A stretch of 60,482 nt of DNA from JAWXBT01 sp964523015 (GTDB lineage Bacteria > Bdellovibrionota_C > UBA2361 > J135): contig CAZFXN010000012.1 in NCBI GenBank assembly GCA_964523015.1, positions 1 through 60,482 on the forward strand, given 5' to 3'. The notes below the pieces were generated by a model. It saw only the letters and a program-made list of their open reading frames with translations, searched no databases and was not told the origin of the DNA. This document shows, piece by piece, positions 1 to 8,994 of this stretch. Position numbers and translations under genes: made by a program. Numbering within the stretch: the first letter of the stretch is position 1; each line of letters starts with the position of its first letter.

Positions 1-1812
1 CTGCATAGAGGACGGGCTGGTGTCGCAGACCGCGGCACTGCCAAGATAGTTACCGGGAGCTATCGGCGAGGATGCCCAATATAGTAACGGGTCATCTGAG
101 TCCCGATCGATACACTGCCCATTTATATCAAAAAATTGATCTTGGGATGGATAATATGCAATAGGCGCCTGAGGGCAGTTGCCTCCCAGAAGTGTTGCTG
201 CTGGGGGCGTTGTAGCCATACTACTATCAAAAGGATTAGGAAGTGCTGCAAAATAACTTGGGGTGGAACCTCCAGTGAATACAGTAGGTGGAGTCGCCGA
301 AAGTCTATTACTCATCTCTCTCTGGCCATACATCATGGGATGAATTACCCGTTGCATTGTGGTGTAATTTAATTGATCCGGCGCGGGAGCTCCCGTGTTT
401 TGAAACTCCATTGCTACATAGTCACCATTATATGGTGTACTTGTGCTATCATTTGCAATTGCGAAAAAGCCAGCGTCTGCTAAATCCGCAGGTAATGGCC
501 CCATTACTGGTTGTCCGGCAACGTTCCAATTGGCAATTGGAGTTGCCCCCTCATAGGCCTGTGATGGAAGGAGTGGATGAAGCATTGTCAACCAATTAGA
601 AAATAAAGTAACGCCAGTTGGAACTTGTTGGCTTCCTAAGAGATATAGCACCTGCAACGCCGCTCTTTTGTATGCAGATACAAACGGACCAAAAACCATA
701 TGGGTAAGATGATTTCGTGTTGCATCACCACCACGGAAAAATATATTGGGTGAGCCCATAGATATCGTCGTTCCTTGCAACCAATTTGCAGTGGCTCGGT
801 CAGAGTTTAGTTGACCGGCTCCTGTGCTGAAAATAAAAGGGCTGCCATGAATAAATTGCATTGGATCTGCACTACCATCGGCAGTGGTTGGGTCTGAGTC
901 CACGGCTCTACACATCGGATACATGTATTGATACGGTTCACCAGTATTAGAATTGTAAGAATAATCAGGATTGATTGGGCTGCTTGCCTTAACGAAATCC
1001 ACCTCCTTTGTTGAGAAGGGCAGTCCATCCAAAACCACAAATGTATCAGCAAGCGTTAAAGTATCGGGGGTAAAATAATCTCTAATTCCGATCGGGAGAG
1101 TGTTATAGAGTTCAGCTAACATTTGATTTTGTGTATACCCAAGAATACTACCGTAATACGTAGTATATGATGAAGCACCTCCATGATTTAACAAAATGTC
1201 AGAGGACACAAATGGAGGTGGTGGCACTCGTAATCTAGTATCTGCACCATCCACATAAATCGTAGCGAGGCTTGACGACATATCAATTGAGACCATAGCC
1301 GCAGCACGTGGTTTTGATATGCAACCGACCGAGGCTGATTCTTTGATTGAGGTAAAGGGCATTAAGACGCCGGTCTCTTCACAGCCGACTTCAATACAGA
1401 ATCTTACTGGCGTTGAGGGAGTTGAGGATCTAGGAGTATAGTCGAAATTAATCTCACAATAATTGTGCCCTGTAATAGTGTCACCGGTAGATAGTGTAAA
1501 CTGGGCAGGACTCCCTTCATTTGAGTCCTCAAAGCCGCCCTTAGGTTCACAATCAAGGGAGGGAAATCTATGAGCTTTTAATGTATTACATGAGGCTAAG
1601 TAAAGATAAGTTTTTTGATCCGTATTTGAGGCAGCATTAAGGGCTGAGATTATCTCACTTGAAAGTTCATTTTTCTGCCTTATTTTGTAACTCGACATTA
1701 AAACTGAGAATACAAAAAAGAGAACGATGCCCAATGCGGCAGTAATCATAATAAGAGCAAAGCCATTTTCGTTTTTTGCCCGAGCAAATATGGAGTTTTT
1801 TCTATGTTGCAT
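1..1812 (-). CDS. TadG/pilus-type surface protein with VWA-like motif, 3' end outside window
   Basis: The frame is open without a stop for 604 codons from an ATG at 1812 to base 1, so the C-terminus lies beyond the left edge. An AGGAG box (1821-1825) precedes the ATG. The N-terminus has a short charged stretch, then NGFALIMITAALG followed by a single hydrophobic helix, as in TadE/TadG or PilX-like proteins. A MIDAS-like DxSxS motif (D177-M-S-S-S) follows beta-strand residues AAMVSI, which suggests a von Willebrand A domain that could bind metal and ligand at the cell surface. The remainder is Ser/Thr/Pro/Asn-rich with few charges, as expected of an exported protein. It is divergent from the secreted protein at 1952. 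TadG-like, PilY1-like or another VWA anchor protein are all possible; the family is inferred from motifs only. Confidence 0.7.
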   Translation of the reverse strand, partial: MQHRKNSIFARAKNENGFALIMITAALGIVLFFVFSVLMSSYKIRQKNELSSEIISALNAASNTDQKTYLYLASCNTLKAHRFPSLDCEPKGGFEDSNEGSPAQFTLSTGDTITGHNYCEINFDYTPRSSTPSTPVRFCIEVGCEETGVLMPFTSIKESASVGCISKPRAAAMVSIDMSSSLATIYVDGADTRLRVPPPPFVSSDILLNHGGASSYTTYYGSILGYTQNQMLAELYNTLPIGIRDYFTPDTLTLADTFVVLDGLPFSTKEVDFVKASSPINPDYSYNSNTGEPYQYMYPMCRAVDSDPTTADGSADPMQFIHGSPFIFSTGAGQLNSDRATANWLQGTTISMGSPNIFFRGGDATRNHLTHMVFGPFVSAYKRAALQVLYLLGSQQVPTGVTLFSNWLTMLHPLLPSQAYEGATPIANWNVAGQPVMGPLPADLADAGFFAIANDSTSTPYNGDYVAMEFQNTGAPAPDQLNYTTMQRVIHPMMYGQREMSNRLSATPPTVFTGGSTPSYFAALPNPFDSSMATTPPAATLLGGNCPQAPIAYYPSQDQFFDINGQCIDRDSDDPLLYWASSPIAPGNYLGSAAVCDTSPSSMQ

Positions 1813-1826
1813 CAGAAATTCTCCTT

Positions 1827-1920
1827 AACATCACTACCCCAGTCTGGGTTGATGATGCCGCGGGAATGGCACCAAGTAGGCTGGACTCAGCCTTACAGCC
1901 CCAAACTATAAATGCAGAAA
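1827..1920. other. GC-rich intergenic stretch with three hairpins between divergent genes
   Basis: Between two AT-rich ribosome-binding regions lies a more GC-rich segment with three short inverted repeats: CCCAG/CTGGG (1838-1848), TGCC/GGCA (1856-1871) and AGGCTG/CAGCCT (1878-1893). It could be a structured leader for either divergent gene. I could not match it to any riboswitch consensus that I know. Confidence 0.3.
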
Positions 1921-1951
1921 AATTAATTATAAAGATTTTAAGGAGAATTTT

Positions 1952-2467
1952 ATGAGAACAATATTAATGTCACTTTTAGTACTTGGATTAACAAATAGTG
2001 TAAATGCCGAGGAGTTTGTATGTGATGGGCGCGATATTGCAGTAAAAGTACCTGCCGGTATGGATCGGTTAAATCTTGACCTAGAAATGTCGATTGAAGG
2101 GAACGGAATTGGCGCGGGAACTAATGGATCGGCTCTATTCATACTGACTGCAATCTCTGCAAATGGTGTGAAAGTAGCCTCTATTGAAAAAGAGGAAAAT
2201 ATAGATGATTTTGAACGTTCATCTGAGGAGGAACCAAGCATTCATCATTTAGTAAAGGCAAAAGCCAATATGTTATTTGCAAAATCTGTTAGGGATCGTA
2301 TACTTACTGTGGATTGCGATGCAAAAACCCTTATGAATACATCCGGGAATTTATTTTTGAGTGTAACATCTACTTTCAGTGCAGATACAGCTCGCCGCTC
2401 AAGCACATCAAAAAGGACATCAAATAGAGAACAGGCTGAGGCCAGTGTCTTGTCAGCAATAGAGTAG
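1952..2467 (+). CDS. Small exported protein of unknown function
   Basis: The 171-residue product begins with a clear Sec signal peptide (hydrophobic core about residues 4-15, likely cleavage after NSVNA). AGGAG (1941-1945) lies six bases before the ATG. The mature part has two cysteines (C24 and one near residue 129) that could form a disulfide, beta-prone segments, and a polar C-terminus rich in Ser, Arg and Glu. I recognise no family. It is transcribed away from the VWA protein at 1-1812 and converges on the glycosyltransferase at 2519. Periplasmic or extracellular location is inferred from the signal peptide. Confidence 0.65.
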   Translation: MRTILMSLLVLGLTNSVNAEEFVCDGRDIAVKVPAGMDRLNLDLEMSIEGNGIGAGTNGSALFILTAISANGVKVASIEKEENIDDFERSSEEEPSIHHLVKAKANMLFAKSVRDRILTVDCDAKTLMNTSGNLFLSVTSTFSADTARRSSTSKRTSNREQAEASVLSAIE

Positions 2468-2518
2468 CTTGAGAAATTACAAAGCCAAAAATGGCGCTCT
2501 ATATAAGATCGTACCCAA

Positions 2519-4564
2519 CTAATTAGACTTATCTGCATTAGTTAGAAACGTAATCTCTGCTATCGACCAGTCAAATACTGAATCGTGTCCAGTAAGCGTT
2601 AGCTCAAATGTCCTTACTTGTTGAGGCTCAAAGTAAACTTTTATTGAGGTTGGATGATCTAGAAAATAAAATATGTCATCAAAAGCCTTCTCATCAAAGA
2701 TGACTTTACTCTGCTTACCTGTCTGCTCACCTGTCTGCTCACCTGTCTGCTCACCTGTCTGACCATCTGTCTGACCATCTGGGCCTAACGCCTCAACCCG
2801 TAATCCCCTTGGAAAATCATGACCCCATTCACCAAAATCATATTGAAATCCAGCCAAGAGGGTTGGTTCATTAAAATTAATGCTGAAACTCATCCCCGAA
2901 GATTGCGGAGAAGCAGATCCCCAACGAGTCTTAATATCTCCATCAACAGCACTCTTTGATACCTCGTCATGATGAGAAGCCTTTACAGTAAAATGACTGG
3001 GTGGAAGCTTTTGAAGTTTAGTTTTAGGCTCTGTAATGCCGTAGATCACCACATAGTTTGATAGGTTAATTTTTTTATATCTTAATCCTAACGCAGTTAA
3101 CGCGTTCTCTGCTCTTACAGCTTGAGTTGGTACAAGCACATAGGGGAGATCGATAGAGTCATCATAGATTTCATATTCAGGAATCCTAACCTGTCGAGGA
3201 TCTTGATAAACAATAAAAGTGACTCCTTCATTTGTTTCAAATGCTAAACGGTATCCGATCCAATAATTTGTCTTTACCTTTTTGTAGTTATTCTTTGTAA
3301 GCCAAGTAATAAGCTCACCATGATCCTTAGAAACTCTTTCCCCACTATATATATGAGGCTCCCCTCCTATGGCCCGGCCATAAAGATATGATGAGGTAAT
3401 ATTAAATAAAATCATAAGGATCAACCATGAGGTCGCTATAATCGGACTTATTCTATACATCCGACCTATAAAAACTGAGCAGAGCAGAAAAAGCGGCACG
3501 TAGATCGGCAAAAGATATCTTGGGGCTTTTACCAAATATCCAAATTCACTAAATGCAAAGATAAACAAGATGGAGACAAAGATACCTAATGTTAATAAAA
3601 GCCCCCTATCTCTCGTTAGCTTAAACAGGACCAAATTTCCTATAGCAGATCTCAATCTAAGCACGACATAGATTAGAGGCAAAAGATATAAGATGTATCC
3701 AACAGTGACAGCCCCAGGAAAAATTGATTCATCACTCCAAAACCTGATCGACCCTAAGATCATAGGGATTGCAGTGGAGATTAGCCCAATAAAATGCTCA
3801 GTCACGTTCGATCCTGAGGCACTCTTAAACATATTAAGAGAAACAAAATCATTATTTAAATTATAGATCCAATAAGGAGCGCCTCCTATAAGGAAGCCTA
3901 AAATGCTGACTAAAAATGCTTTGCCGATCTCTAATGAACGAGATCCGTTCGTTTCTCTAATTAACTTAATTAAAGCTAGAAGTGAGATCGGTAAAATAAA
4001 ATAAAGGATCTGATTATTAACCCACCAACCAAAACCAAAAAGTGACCAGATAAGAAATGTTAAAAAAAGCGAGGTTCTTTCACTAGTAATCCAACGAAGA
4101 GAAAAGATTGTAGCTAGTGCTCCAATAAAGATAACTTCAGCAAAACCACCCCGGGCCATTGAACTCCATAGTACAAGGCTTGCTGGTGGCACTGTCATAA
4201 AAAGAGCAGCTATCCGCGCCGATACTTTACCGCCAAGTCTAAAACCAAGAACATACATAAGCGGAATTAAAAGGAGTGAGAATCCAAGCGGGACAAGTTT
4301 TAAGGCAATAGCTGAAATGCCAAAAATTCGGAATAACTGAGCGACAAAGATCGCCTCAAGGCTGCCCATGTAGTGTTGACCGTAGTAAAATGCAGGGATC
4401 GATCCACCCTCAAAGATATGCTTGGCCATAAGGCCAACGATCGCTTCATCGGCATCAATACGAAAATTCGAGGCCCAAAGAAAATCTAATCTTAAAATTG
4501 CAGCAATTATGACTAGGCATAATATTAATGTGGTGTCTCTGTTGAATTCTTCTTTAAGGCTCAT
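2519..4564 (-). CDS. GT-C (PMT/ArnT-like) membrane glycosyltransferase with C-terminal discoidin-like domain
   Basis: The 681-residue protein has an N-terminal membrane helix followed by a DADE motif (residues 37-40) in the first outer loop. That is the catalytic acidic site of GT39/GT83-type enzymes, which use polyprenyl-phosphate sugars. About ten further hydrophobic helices reach to about residue 400, then a soluble periplasmic part follows. Residues about 525-681 look like an F5/8 type C (discoidin) carbohydrate-binding domain, with the AVDGD and TRWGSA segments and a beta-rich end. A Gln/Thr/Gly-rich insert (about 595-617) encoded by a 12-bp tandem repeat sits inside this domain. It ends a run with two GT4 enzymes and a Wzm/Wzt exporter, so it probably modifies the exported polysaccharide or its lipid carrier. 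Confidence 0.75.
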   Translation of the reverse strand: MSLKEEFNRDTTLILCLVIIAAILRLDFLWASNFRIDADEAIVGLMAKHIFEGGSIPAFYYGQHYMGSLEAIFVAQLFRIFGISAIALKLVPLGFSLLLIPLMYVLGFRLGGKVSARIAALFMTVPPASLVLWSSMARGGFAEVIFIGALATIFSLRWITSERTSLFLTFLIWSLFGFGWWVNNQILYFILPISLLALIKLIRETNGSRSLEIGKAFLVSILGFLIGGAPYWIYNLNNDFVSLNMFKSASGSNVTEHFIGLISTAIPMILGSIRFWSDESIFPGAVTVGYILYLLPLIYVVLRLRSAIGNLVLFKLTRDRGLLLTLGIFVSILFIFAFSEFGYLVKAPRYLLPIYVPLFLLCSVFIGRMYRISPIIATSWLILMILFNITSSYLYGRAIGGEPHIYSGERVSKDHGELITWLTKNNYKKVKTNYWIGYRLAFETNEGVTFIVYQDPRQVRIPEYEIYDDSIDLPYVLVPTQAVRAENALTALGLRYKKINLSNYVVIYGITEPKTKLQKLPPSHFTVKASHHDEVSKSAVDGDIKTRWGSASPQSSGMSFSINFNEPTLLAGFQYDFGEWGHDFPRGLRVEALGPDGQTDGQTGEQTGEQTGEQTGKQSKVIFDEKAFDDIFYFLDHPTSIKVYFEPQQVRTFELTLTGHDSVFDWSIAEITFLTNADKSN
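2711..2782. repeat. 12-bp in-frame tandem repeat, six units
   Basis: Six 12-bp units: CTGCTTACCTGT, three perfect copies of CTGCTCACCTGT, then two diverged CTGACCATCTG(T/G) units. They lie in the glycosyltransferase gene and encode a four-residue repeat of the type TGEQ/TDGQ. A length multiple of three keeps the frame. Confidence 0.95.
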
Positions 4565-4570
4565 TCGTCA

Positions 4571-5773
4571 CTATCTGTTAAGAAATCTTTGATATGCTTT
4601 TAACGTTTCTTCCCCTGTTTTGGCCCAGGTAAACTTTGAAGCTCTTTCACGACCTGAGTGAGCTAGCTTAACTCGTAAATTGTCATCAGATAAAACAGAT
4701 CCTAGAGCATCAGCGCAAGCTTTATAATCTTCAGGATCTACTAAGATTCCGGCATCCCCTAAAACTTCAGGCATTGAGGATCTATCTGAACTCACAACAG
4801 CTACTCCTGCTGCCATCGCCTCTAAAGGGGTGAATCCAAATCCCTCATAAAGGCTTGGAAAGAAAAATACCTTTGTCGCTGAGAATACTTTAAACAGATC
4901 AGCATCAGGAATAAATCCAGTTAGAACGACATCATTAGTAAGATCGTTCTCTTTAATTAATCTTAACAACTCTGGATACTGTTTATCCTCTTCTATTTTT
5001 CCAGCAATAACTAATACTACATTTTTAGTGCTGCAACCATTTGCATTGCCTTCCTTTAATATTTTAAAGGATTTTAAAAGTCCAACCATGTTTTTTCTTG
5101 GGTCAATCCCCCCAACATAAAGGATAAGATCTTTGGTTGTTGGAATCTTATATTTTCTTAAAGTTCCTTCGATGTCTTCTTTTAAAAAACCATCAATAAA
5201 AAACTTCTTATCAACCCCGAGTGGAGTCACTACAATTTTCTCTCTTGGAATATTAAGGATCCGATTAACATCATCAGCCGTATTCTCACTAATGGCGATA
5301 ATCAGTGAGGCATTTGTAATCGCTTTTAATTCTAAATATCTGGCTAACCGAAATCTCCAATTCGGATTAATGGCCTTATAGAGGTCACTGAGAACAAGTG
5401 GGACAAGATCTAAAACTGTAACGATGTAATTTTTAAGCCCCCAAGCCGGTGGATCCATGTGAGCAGGAAAATGAAGAATATCAAAATTGCATTGCTTTTT
5501 ATCACTTAATTTCATCGGATACATTATCTGCTGTCTCAACGTTGTTCGGCCAAACGGAGCAAGATCTATTAATGTTTTAACCGGACCATTTCCAATTACC
5601 TGATCGTGCTCAAACTGACCAACGCTGATGTCTTGATGATCGATCCCTTGAAAGTAATTATTTAGCTCTCGAACGTACCTACCTATTCCACGTGTTGCAT
5701 GGGCTTTAAAATTTGGATTAAGTGCACTTGTATCAAGTCCAATGCGAAGAGGATTATTCTGCAAATGTCTCAA
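4571..5773 (-). CDS. GT4-family glycosyltransferase
   Basis: A 400-residue GT-B fold enzyme. The N-terminal domain opens with RIGLDTSAL and a Gly-rich turn (TRGIGRYV, about 28-34), typical of mannosyl- or rhamnosyl-transferases of polysaccharide loci. The C-terminal domain has YVGGIDPRKN (about 219-228) and the donor-binding E-x7-E motif (E310 and E318, in LYEGFGFTPLEA). It is predicted to be cytoplasmic and to transfer a nucleotide-activated sugar to a growing chain. It overlaps the upstream GT4 gene by 20 bases, implying translational coupling. Sugar specificity cannot be read from sequence. Confidence 0.9.
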   Translation of the reverse strand: MRHLQNNPLRIGLDTSALNPNFKAHATRGIGRYVRELNNYFQGIDHQDISVGQFEHDQVIGNGPVKTLIDLAPFGRTTLRQQIMYPMKLSDKKQCNFDILHFPAHMDPPAWGLKNYIVTVLDLVPLVLSDLYKAINPNWRFRLARYLELKAITNASLIIAISENTADDVNRILNIPREKIVVTPLGVDKKFFIDGFLKEDIEGTLRKYKIPTTKDLILYVGGIDPRKNMVGLLKSFKILKEGNANGCSTKNVVLVIAGKIEEDKQYPELLRLIKENDLTNDVVLTGFIPDADLFKVFSATKVFFFPSLYEGFGFTPLEAMAAGVAVVSSDRSSMPEVLGDAGILVDPEDYKACADALGSVLSDDNLRVKLAHSGRERASKFTWAKTGEETLKAYQRFLNR

Positions 5774-6833
5774 TTACTCTCTCTTTAAATTTATCATAGA
5801 AAAGATCCCTGACCCGATCTTTTCCCATATCTATAAGTCGAGATCTAAGTGCGGCATCCTGAGCAATAAGTGATATCAGCTCAGCGATCTCTGGATGTTT
5901 CTTTTCTTTAACTAGAATTCCACCACTACCAATAGTATCTGGAAGCGCGCTTGATGCATATGCAACTACAGGTAACCCAAAATGCATCGCCTCAATTGCA
6001 GGCAGGCAAAACCCCTCATGTTCACTCATACAGAGATAAACAGTTCCATTCTCATAAAGAGCCCGAATTTCACTATCATCAAGACAACCAACAAAGTTAA
6101 CTGCATGACTTAGGTGAAGCTCTTGAACGAGGCGTTTAACTGAAAAAGAATAAAGCTCAGTATCGATATCAATTCCAGCAAGCCATAGCCGACTTTGGGG
6201 ATTTACATGGTGATGAAGAAAATAAAAAGTTTTAATTATATCTTCAATTTTTTTATTCGGTGCAAATCTACCGATATGCACAACGTGAATTCCAGGTTCG
6301 CTTTTCATAACTGAAGCGAATCCCTGGTTAGTAGGAATATCCCAACGAGCTGGATCAATCATTAATTCAAGAACCTGTGCTTTAAACCCAAGAAACTCTA
6401 ACTCCGCAGCATTGTATTTTGAATCGGCCAATAAAAGATCTGTAACCTTACAGAGTCCTGGTAGCTCAGTTTGCCCACGCACAATATCGGCAACGATCCT
6501 TGGATTAACTCCCTCAAACCATTTTGCTGGTGTTAGGTTATGAAAAATAAGGGAACGCTTTGCTTTATTTAAACTTTGATAAAGATCATTTAATGGAGAA
6601 CCAAGAGAGTAATGAAGAATGGCAGAGCCATCAAAGTTATCCCCACAGTGCTGAGCAAAGGTTCGATAATCATGTGTTTTCCCCTTATAACGGGGGTGAG
6701 TATTGATACAAAAAATTTCACTATCAATTCCCAGCTCATTAAAGCACCGGTTAAGTGCTAAAACTTCACTTGAGATAGCATCTCCATAACTTAGAGTATG
6801 AACAAATTGATGTATTGGTTTTGTACGAGGCAT
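5754..6833 (-). CDS. GT4-family glycosyltransferase
   Basis: I start this at the ATG at 6833 (MPRTKPIHQ), which directly follows the permease stop at 6835-6837. A TTG 57 bases upstream would extend into the permease gene. That gives 359 residues. The motif HIGRFAPNKK (about 186-195) and E-x7-E (E273 and E281, in EHEGFCLPAIEA) mark a GT4 donor domain. The N-terminal half has FHNLTPAKWFEG, as in GT4 enzymes of O-antigen loci. It lies in one operon with the Wzt/Wzm exporter and the next GT4 gene, so assembly of an exported polysaccharide is the likely role. The acceptor and sugar are unknown. Confidence 0.88.
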   Translation of the reverse strand: MPRTKPIHQFVHTLSYGDAISSEVLALNRCFNELGIDSEIFCINTHPRYKGKTHDYRTFAQHCGDNFDGSAILHYSLGSPLNDLYQSLNKAKRSLIFHNLTPAKWFEGVNPRIVADIVRGQTELPGLCKVTDLLLADSKYNAAELEFLGFKAQVLELMIDPARWDIPTNQGFASVMKSEPGIHVVHIGRFAPNKKIEDIIKTFYFLHHHVNPQSRLWLAGIDIDTELYSFSVKRLVQELHLSHAVNFVGCLDDSEIRALYENGTVYLCMSEHEGFCLPAIEAMHFGLPVVAYASSALPDTIGSGGILVKEKKHPEIAELISLIAQDAALRSRLIDMGKDRVRDLFYDKFKERVIETFAE

Positions 6834-6834
6834 T

Positions 6835-7614
6835 TTACAAAAGCTCCGCGAAACTCTCACTATGTCTATCAAATACCATGTACCCAGCAATTAGAGACAG
6901 GGCCATAAATCCTAGCATTACAGCGATCGAATATAGAGATGGAAATACCCCATCCAAAATAAGAGCATGATAACTGATCGTAAACTGAGCCAATGGATTT
7001 AAATCAATCGAGAAACGGAACTGATCTGGAACATTGGCCGGGGTATAAAGAATTGGGCAAAGGAAAAACAGGAAAGTTAAAAGATTTCCTAAGATGTGCT
7101 GAATATCTCTAAAGTATACATTAAGCGATCCTAAGAGCAGCCCCAATCCCTGTAGAGTTAAAAATTGCACCGCTAAAAGAACTGGTAGAAACAGAAGGGT
7201 CGAGTGAAAAGGAATCTCATCGATCCACATAAAGATAAAGAGTAGAGGGAGGGATAAGAGATAATTAATAAAGTTTGTAATAACCGGTACTAGAGGCAAT
7301 ATGTGAGCCGGAAACATCGACTTAGTAATCAGATGACCACTTGAAGCGATCGAGGAGGTGGCTTCACTAAGCGCGCTAGAGATCCAGAGCCACGGCAATA
7401 ATCCTGTAAAGAGAAATACAGTATAGTTAGAGATCCCCGGCATTCTTGCATAGTAACGAAAGACTAAAGAGTAAACCAACATCAAGCAGAGCGGATTTAA
7501 AAATGACCAAAGAAAACCGAGAAGCGATCCACGGTAACGCATAGCCAAATGACGAGTTACGAGAGCCCAGATTAGGGATTTAAATTGAATTAACTGTCTC
7601 GCCATGTGGTTCAT
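6835..7614 (-). CDS. wzm: ABC-2 polysaccharide export permease (Wzm type)
   Basis: The 259 residues have a cytoplasmic N-terminal amphipathic segment (LVTRHLAMRYRGSLLG) and six hydrophobic helices, the usual size and layout of Wzm/TagG permeases. The segment FLWSFLNPLCLML at the start of the first helix is typical of the family. The protein would form the membrane channel that moves undecaprenyl-linked polysaccharide across the inner membrane, powered by the adjacent Wzt. Its start overlaps the Wzt stop by four bases (ATGA), so the two are translationally coupled. Capsule, teichoic-type or O-antigen export cannot be separated by sequence alone. A Wzt partner with an extended C-terminus favours O-antigen. 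Confidence 0.9.
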   Translation of the reverse strand: MNHMARQLIQFKSLIWALVTRHLAMRYRGSLLGFLWSFLNPLCLMLVYSLVFRYYARMPGISNYTVFLFTGLLPWLWISSALSEATSSIASSGHLITKSMFPAHILPLVPVITNFINYLLSLPLLFIFMWIDEIPFHSTLLFLPVLLAVQFLTLQGLGLLLGSLNVYFRDIQHILGNLLTFLFFLCPILYTPANVPDQFRFSIDLNPLAQFTISYHALILDGVFPSLYSIAVMLGFMALSLIAGYMVFDRHSESFAELL

Positions 7615-8972
7615 GATTGTGCTTGCCTCCTGGCTGATTCAGATCCTAATTCTGATCCTTTACTAGAGACTGAAAAGCTCCAAGAATGTTGCGGAGCAAA
7701 AACACCCGCCTGAGCAAACTCTGACCTAACTAAAAATTTCAAAACTCCTTGATGATAATCGTACGGATAACCATCACGTCGATGAACAGCAACATCTAAC
7801 AGATAAGATCCGGCAACTAAATCAATGCTTTCAATTTGATAAGATGCTGTCCCCATTTTATCTAATGGTGGAATTATAATCCGCTCAATATCAGTATTTG
7901 TACCGTGCACAACAAGACCATCAGCACGATTAATACCAATTCCAAAAGCTATCTCTGCAACAACCTCATTAACCTTGTAATCAATCTCAATAGTTACTGG
8001 ATCCCCAGTATGAAACAAGGCGTGCTCATTTCCATCTTTATCTTTCATCCTGGTTGAGGTGATCTCAATCTCACGACTCCCCCATCTTGCAGAGATCTGC
8101 TTCTCTTCTAATGCAATATCTTCTTTTAATCCTAGATCCTCTTCAGAGATCAGATCCCTCTCCTCTTTCTTTTCAATCCACTGTCTGTATTTATCTATGA
8201 CTCTTCTTGGATTGCCGCGATCCATCTCTGTCCCGTTATGTAGCCAGATAACCTCATCGCACCATCTTTCAACTGCGCCTAGATCATGACTGACTAATAA
8301 TAGTGTCTTGCCAGCCTTTCTTAACTCTTCAATTTTTTCTTTACACTTATTAACAAACCCAGCATCACCAACCGCTAAAACTTCATCGATTATCAAAATA
8401 TCTGGATCGGTATGAATCGCCAAACTAAAGCCAAGGCGCATGTACATACCTGAAGAGTAAGTCCTAACAGGATCATCAATTACATTTTCAAGCTCGGCGA
8501 ATTGAACGATCTCATTAAATCTTGAATCGATCTCCTCTCTCTTAAGGCCATGCATAATGCCGCCTAAGTAAAGATTCTCTCGACCTGTAAAATCGGGGTG
8601 AAAACCAGCACCAAGTTCAATTAACGCTGATATGCGACCATTAACAGTGATCGTTCCGCTATTAGCCCGGTAGATCCCAGTGATCAATTTAAGTAAAGTT
8701 GATTTACCTGAACCGTTTTTGCCGATAATCCCTAAAGATGCGCCCTTTGGAATTCGTGCAGTAAAATTATTAATCGCCTGAGTATAAGCAATTTGCTTTT
8801 TCTCTCCACCAATAAACAAACCTAAGATCGCACTTTTAATAGTGGTGTATCCTGCTTTTTTTATTGTGGCGCGCTTAAATTTCTTAGAAACTGCCACCAT
8901 GTCGATTGAATAATCGACAGAAGAGGCTGTGGAGACAGCGGAGGCAACTTTTACTGTTCTATTACCGGTCAT
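7611..8972 (-). CDS. wzt: ABC polysaccharide exporter ATPase with C-terminal Wzt domain
   Basis: The nucleotide-binding domain occupies about residues 25-270, with Walker A GKNGSGKST (84-92), the signature YSSGMYMRLGFSLA, Walker B ILIIDEVLAVGD and a following LLVSHD switch. Residues about 290-430 form an extra beta-rich domain. This matches the Wzt C-terminal carbohydrate-binding domain, which recognises the end of the finished chain in O-antigen systems. At 453 residues it is the length of long Wzt proteins, not the short TagH/KpsT form. It is the first gene of the export/glycosyltransferase run and overlaps wzm by four bases. The N-terminal 24 residues are low in complexity, and a start at M25 is possible. 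Confidence 0.92.
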   Translation of the reverse strand: MTGNRTVKVASAVSTASSVDYSIDMVAVSKKFKRATIKKAGYTTIKSAILGLFIGGEKKQIAYTQAINNFTARIPKGASLGIIGKNGSGKSTLLKLITGIYRANSGTITVNGRISALIELGAGFHPDFTGRENLYLGGIMHGLKREEIDSRFNEIVQFAELENVIDDPVRTYSSGMYMRLGFSLAIHTDPDILIIDEVLAVGDAGFVNKCKEKIEELRKAGKTLLLVSHDLGAVERWCDEVIWLHNGTEMDRGNPRRVIDKYRQWIEKKEERDLISEEDLGLKEDIALEEKQISARWGSREIEITSTRMKDKDGNEHALFHTGDPVTIEIDYKVNEVVAEIAFGIGINRADGLVVHGTNTDIERIIIPPLDKMGTASYQIESIDLVAGSYLLDVAVHRRDGYPYDYHQGVLKFLVRSEFAQAGVFAPQHSWSFSVSSKGSELGSESARRQAQS

Positions 8973-8994
8973 TAGAACTTTTCATTAAAAACTT

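Noticed and set aside
136..599. Plus-strand reading frames opposite the left-edge gene
   Set aside because: They are chance frames antisense to the 604-codon minus-strand gene, Arg/Trp/Cys-rich, and without ribosome-binding sites.
807..1052. Minus-strand 81-codon frame
   Set aside because: It lies in another frame of the large VWA-like gene and has no domain or start signal.
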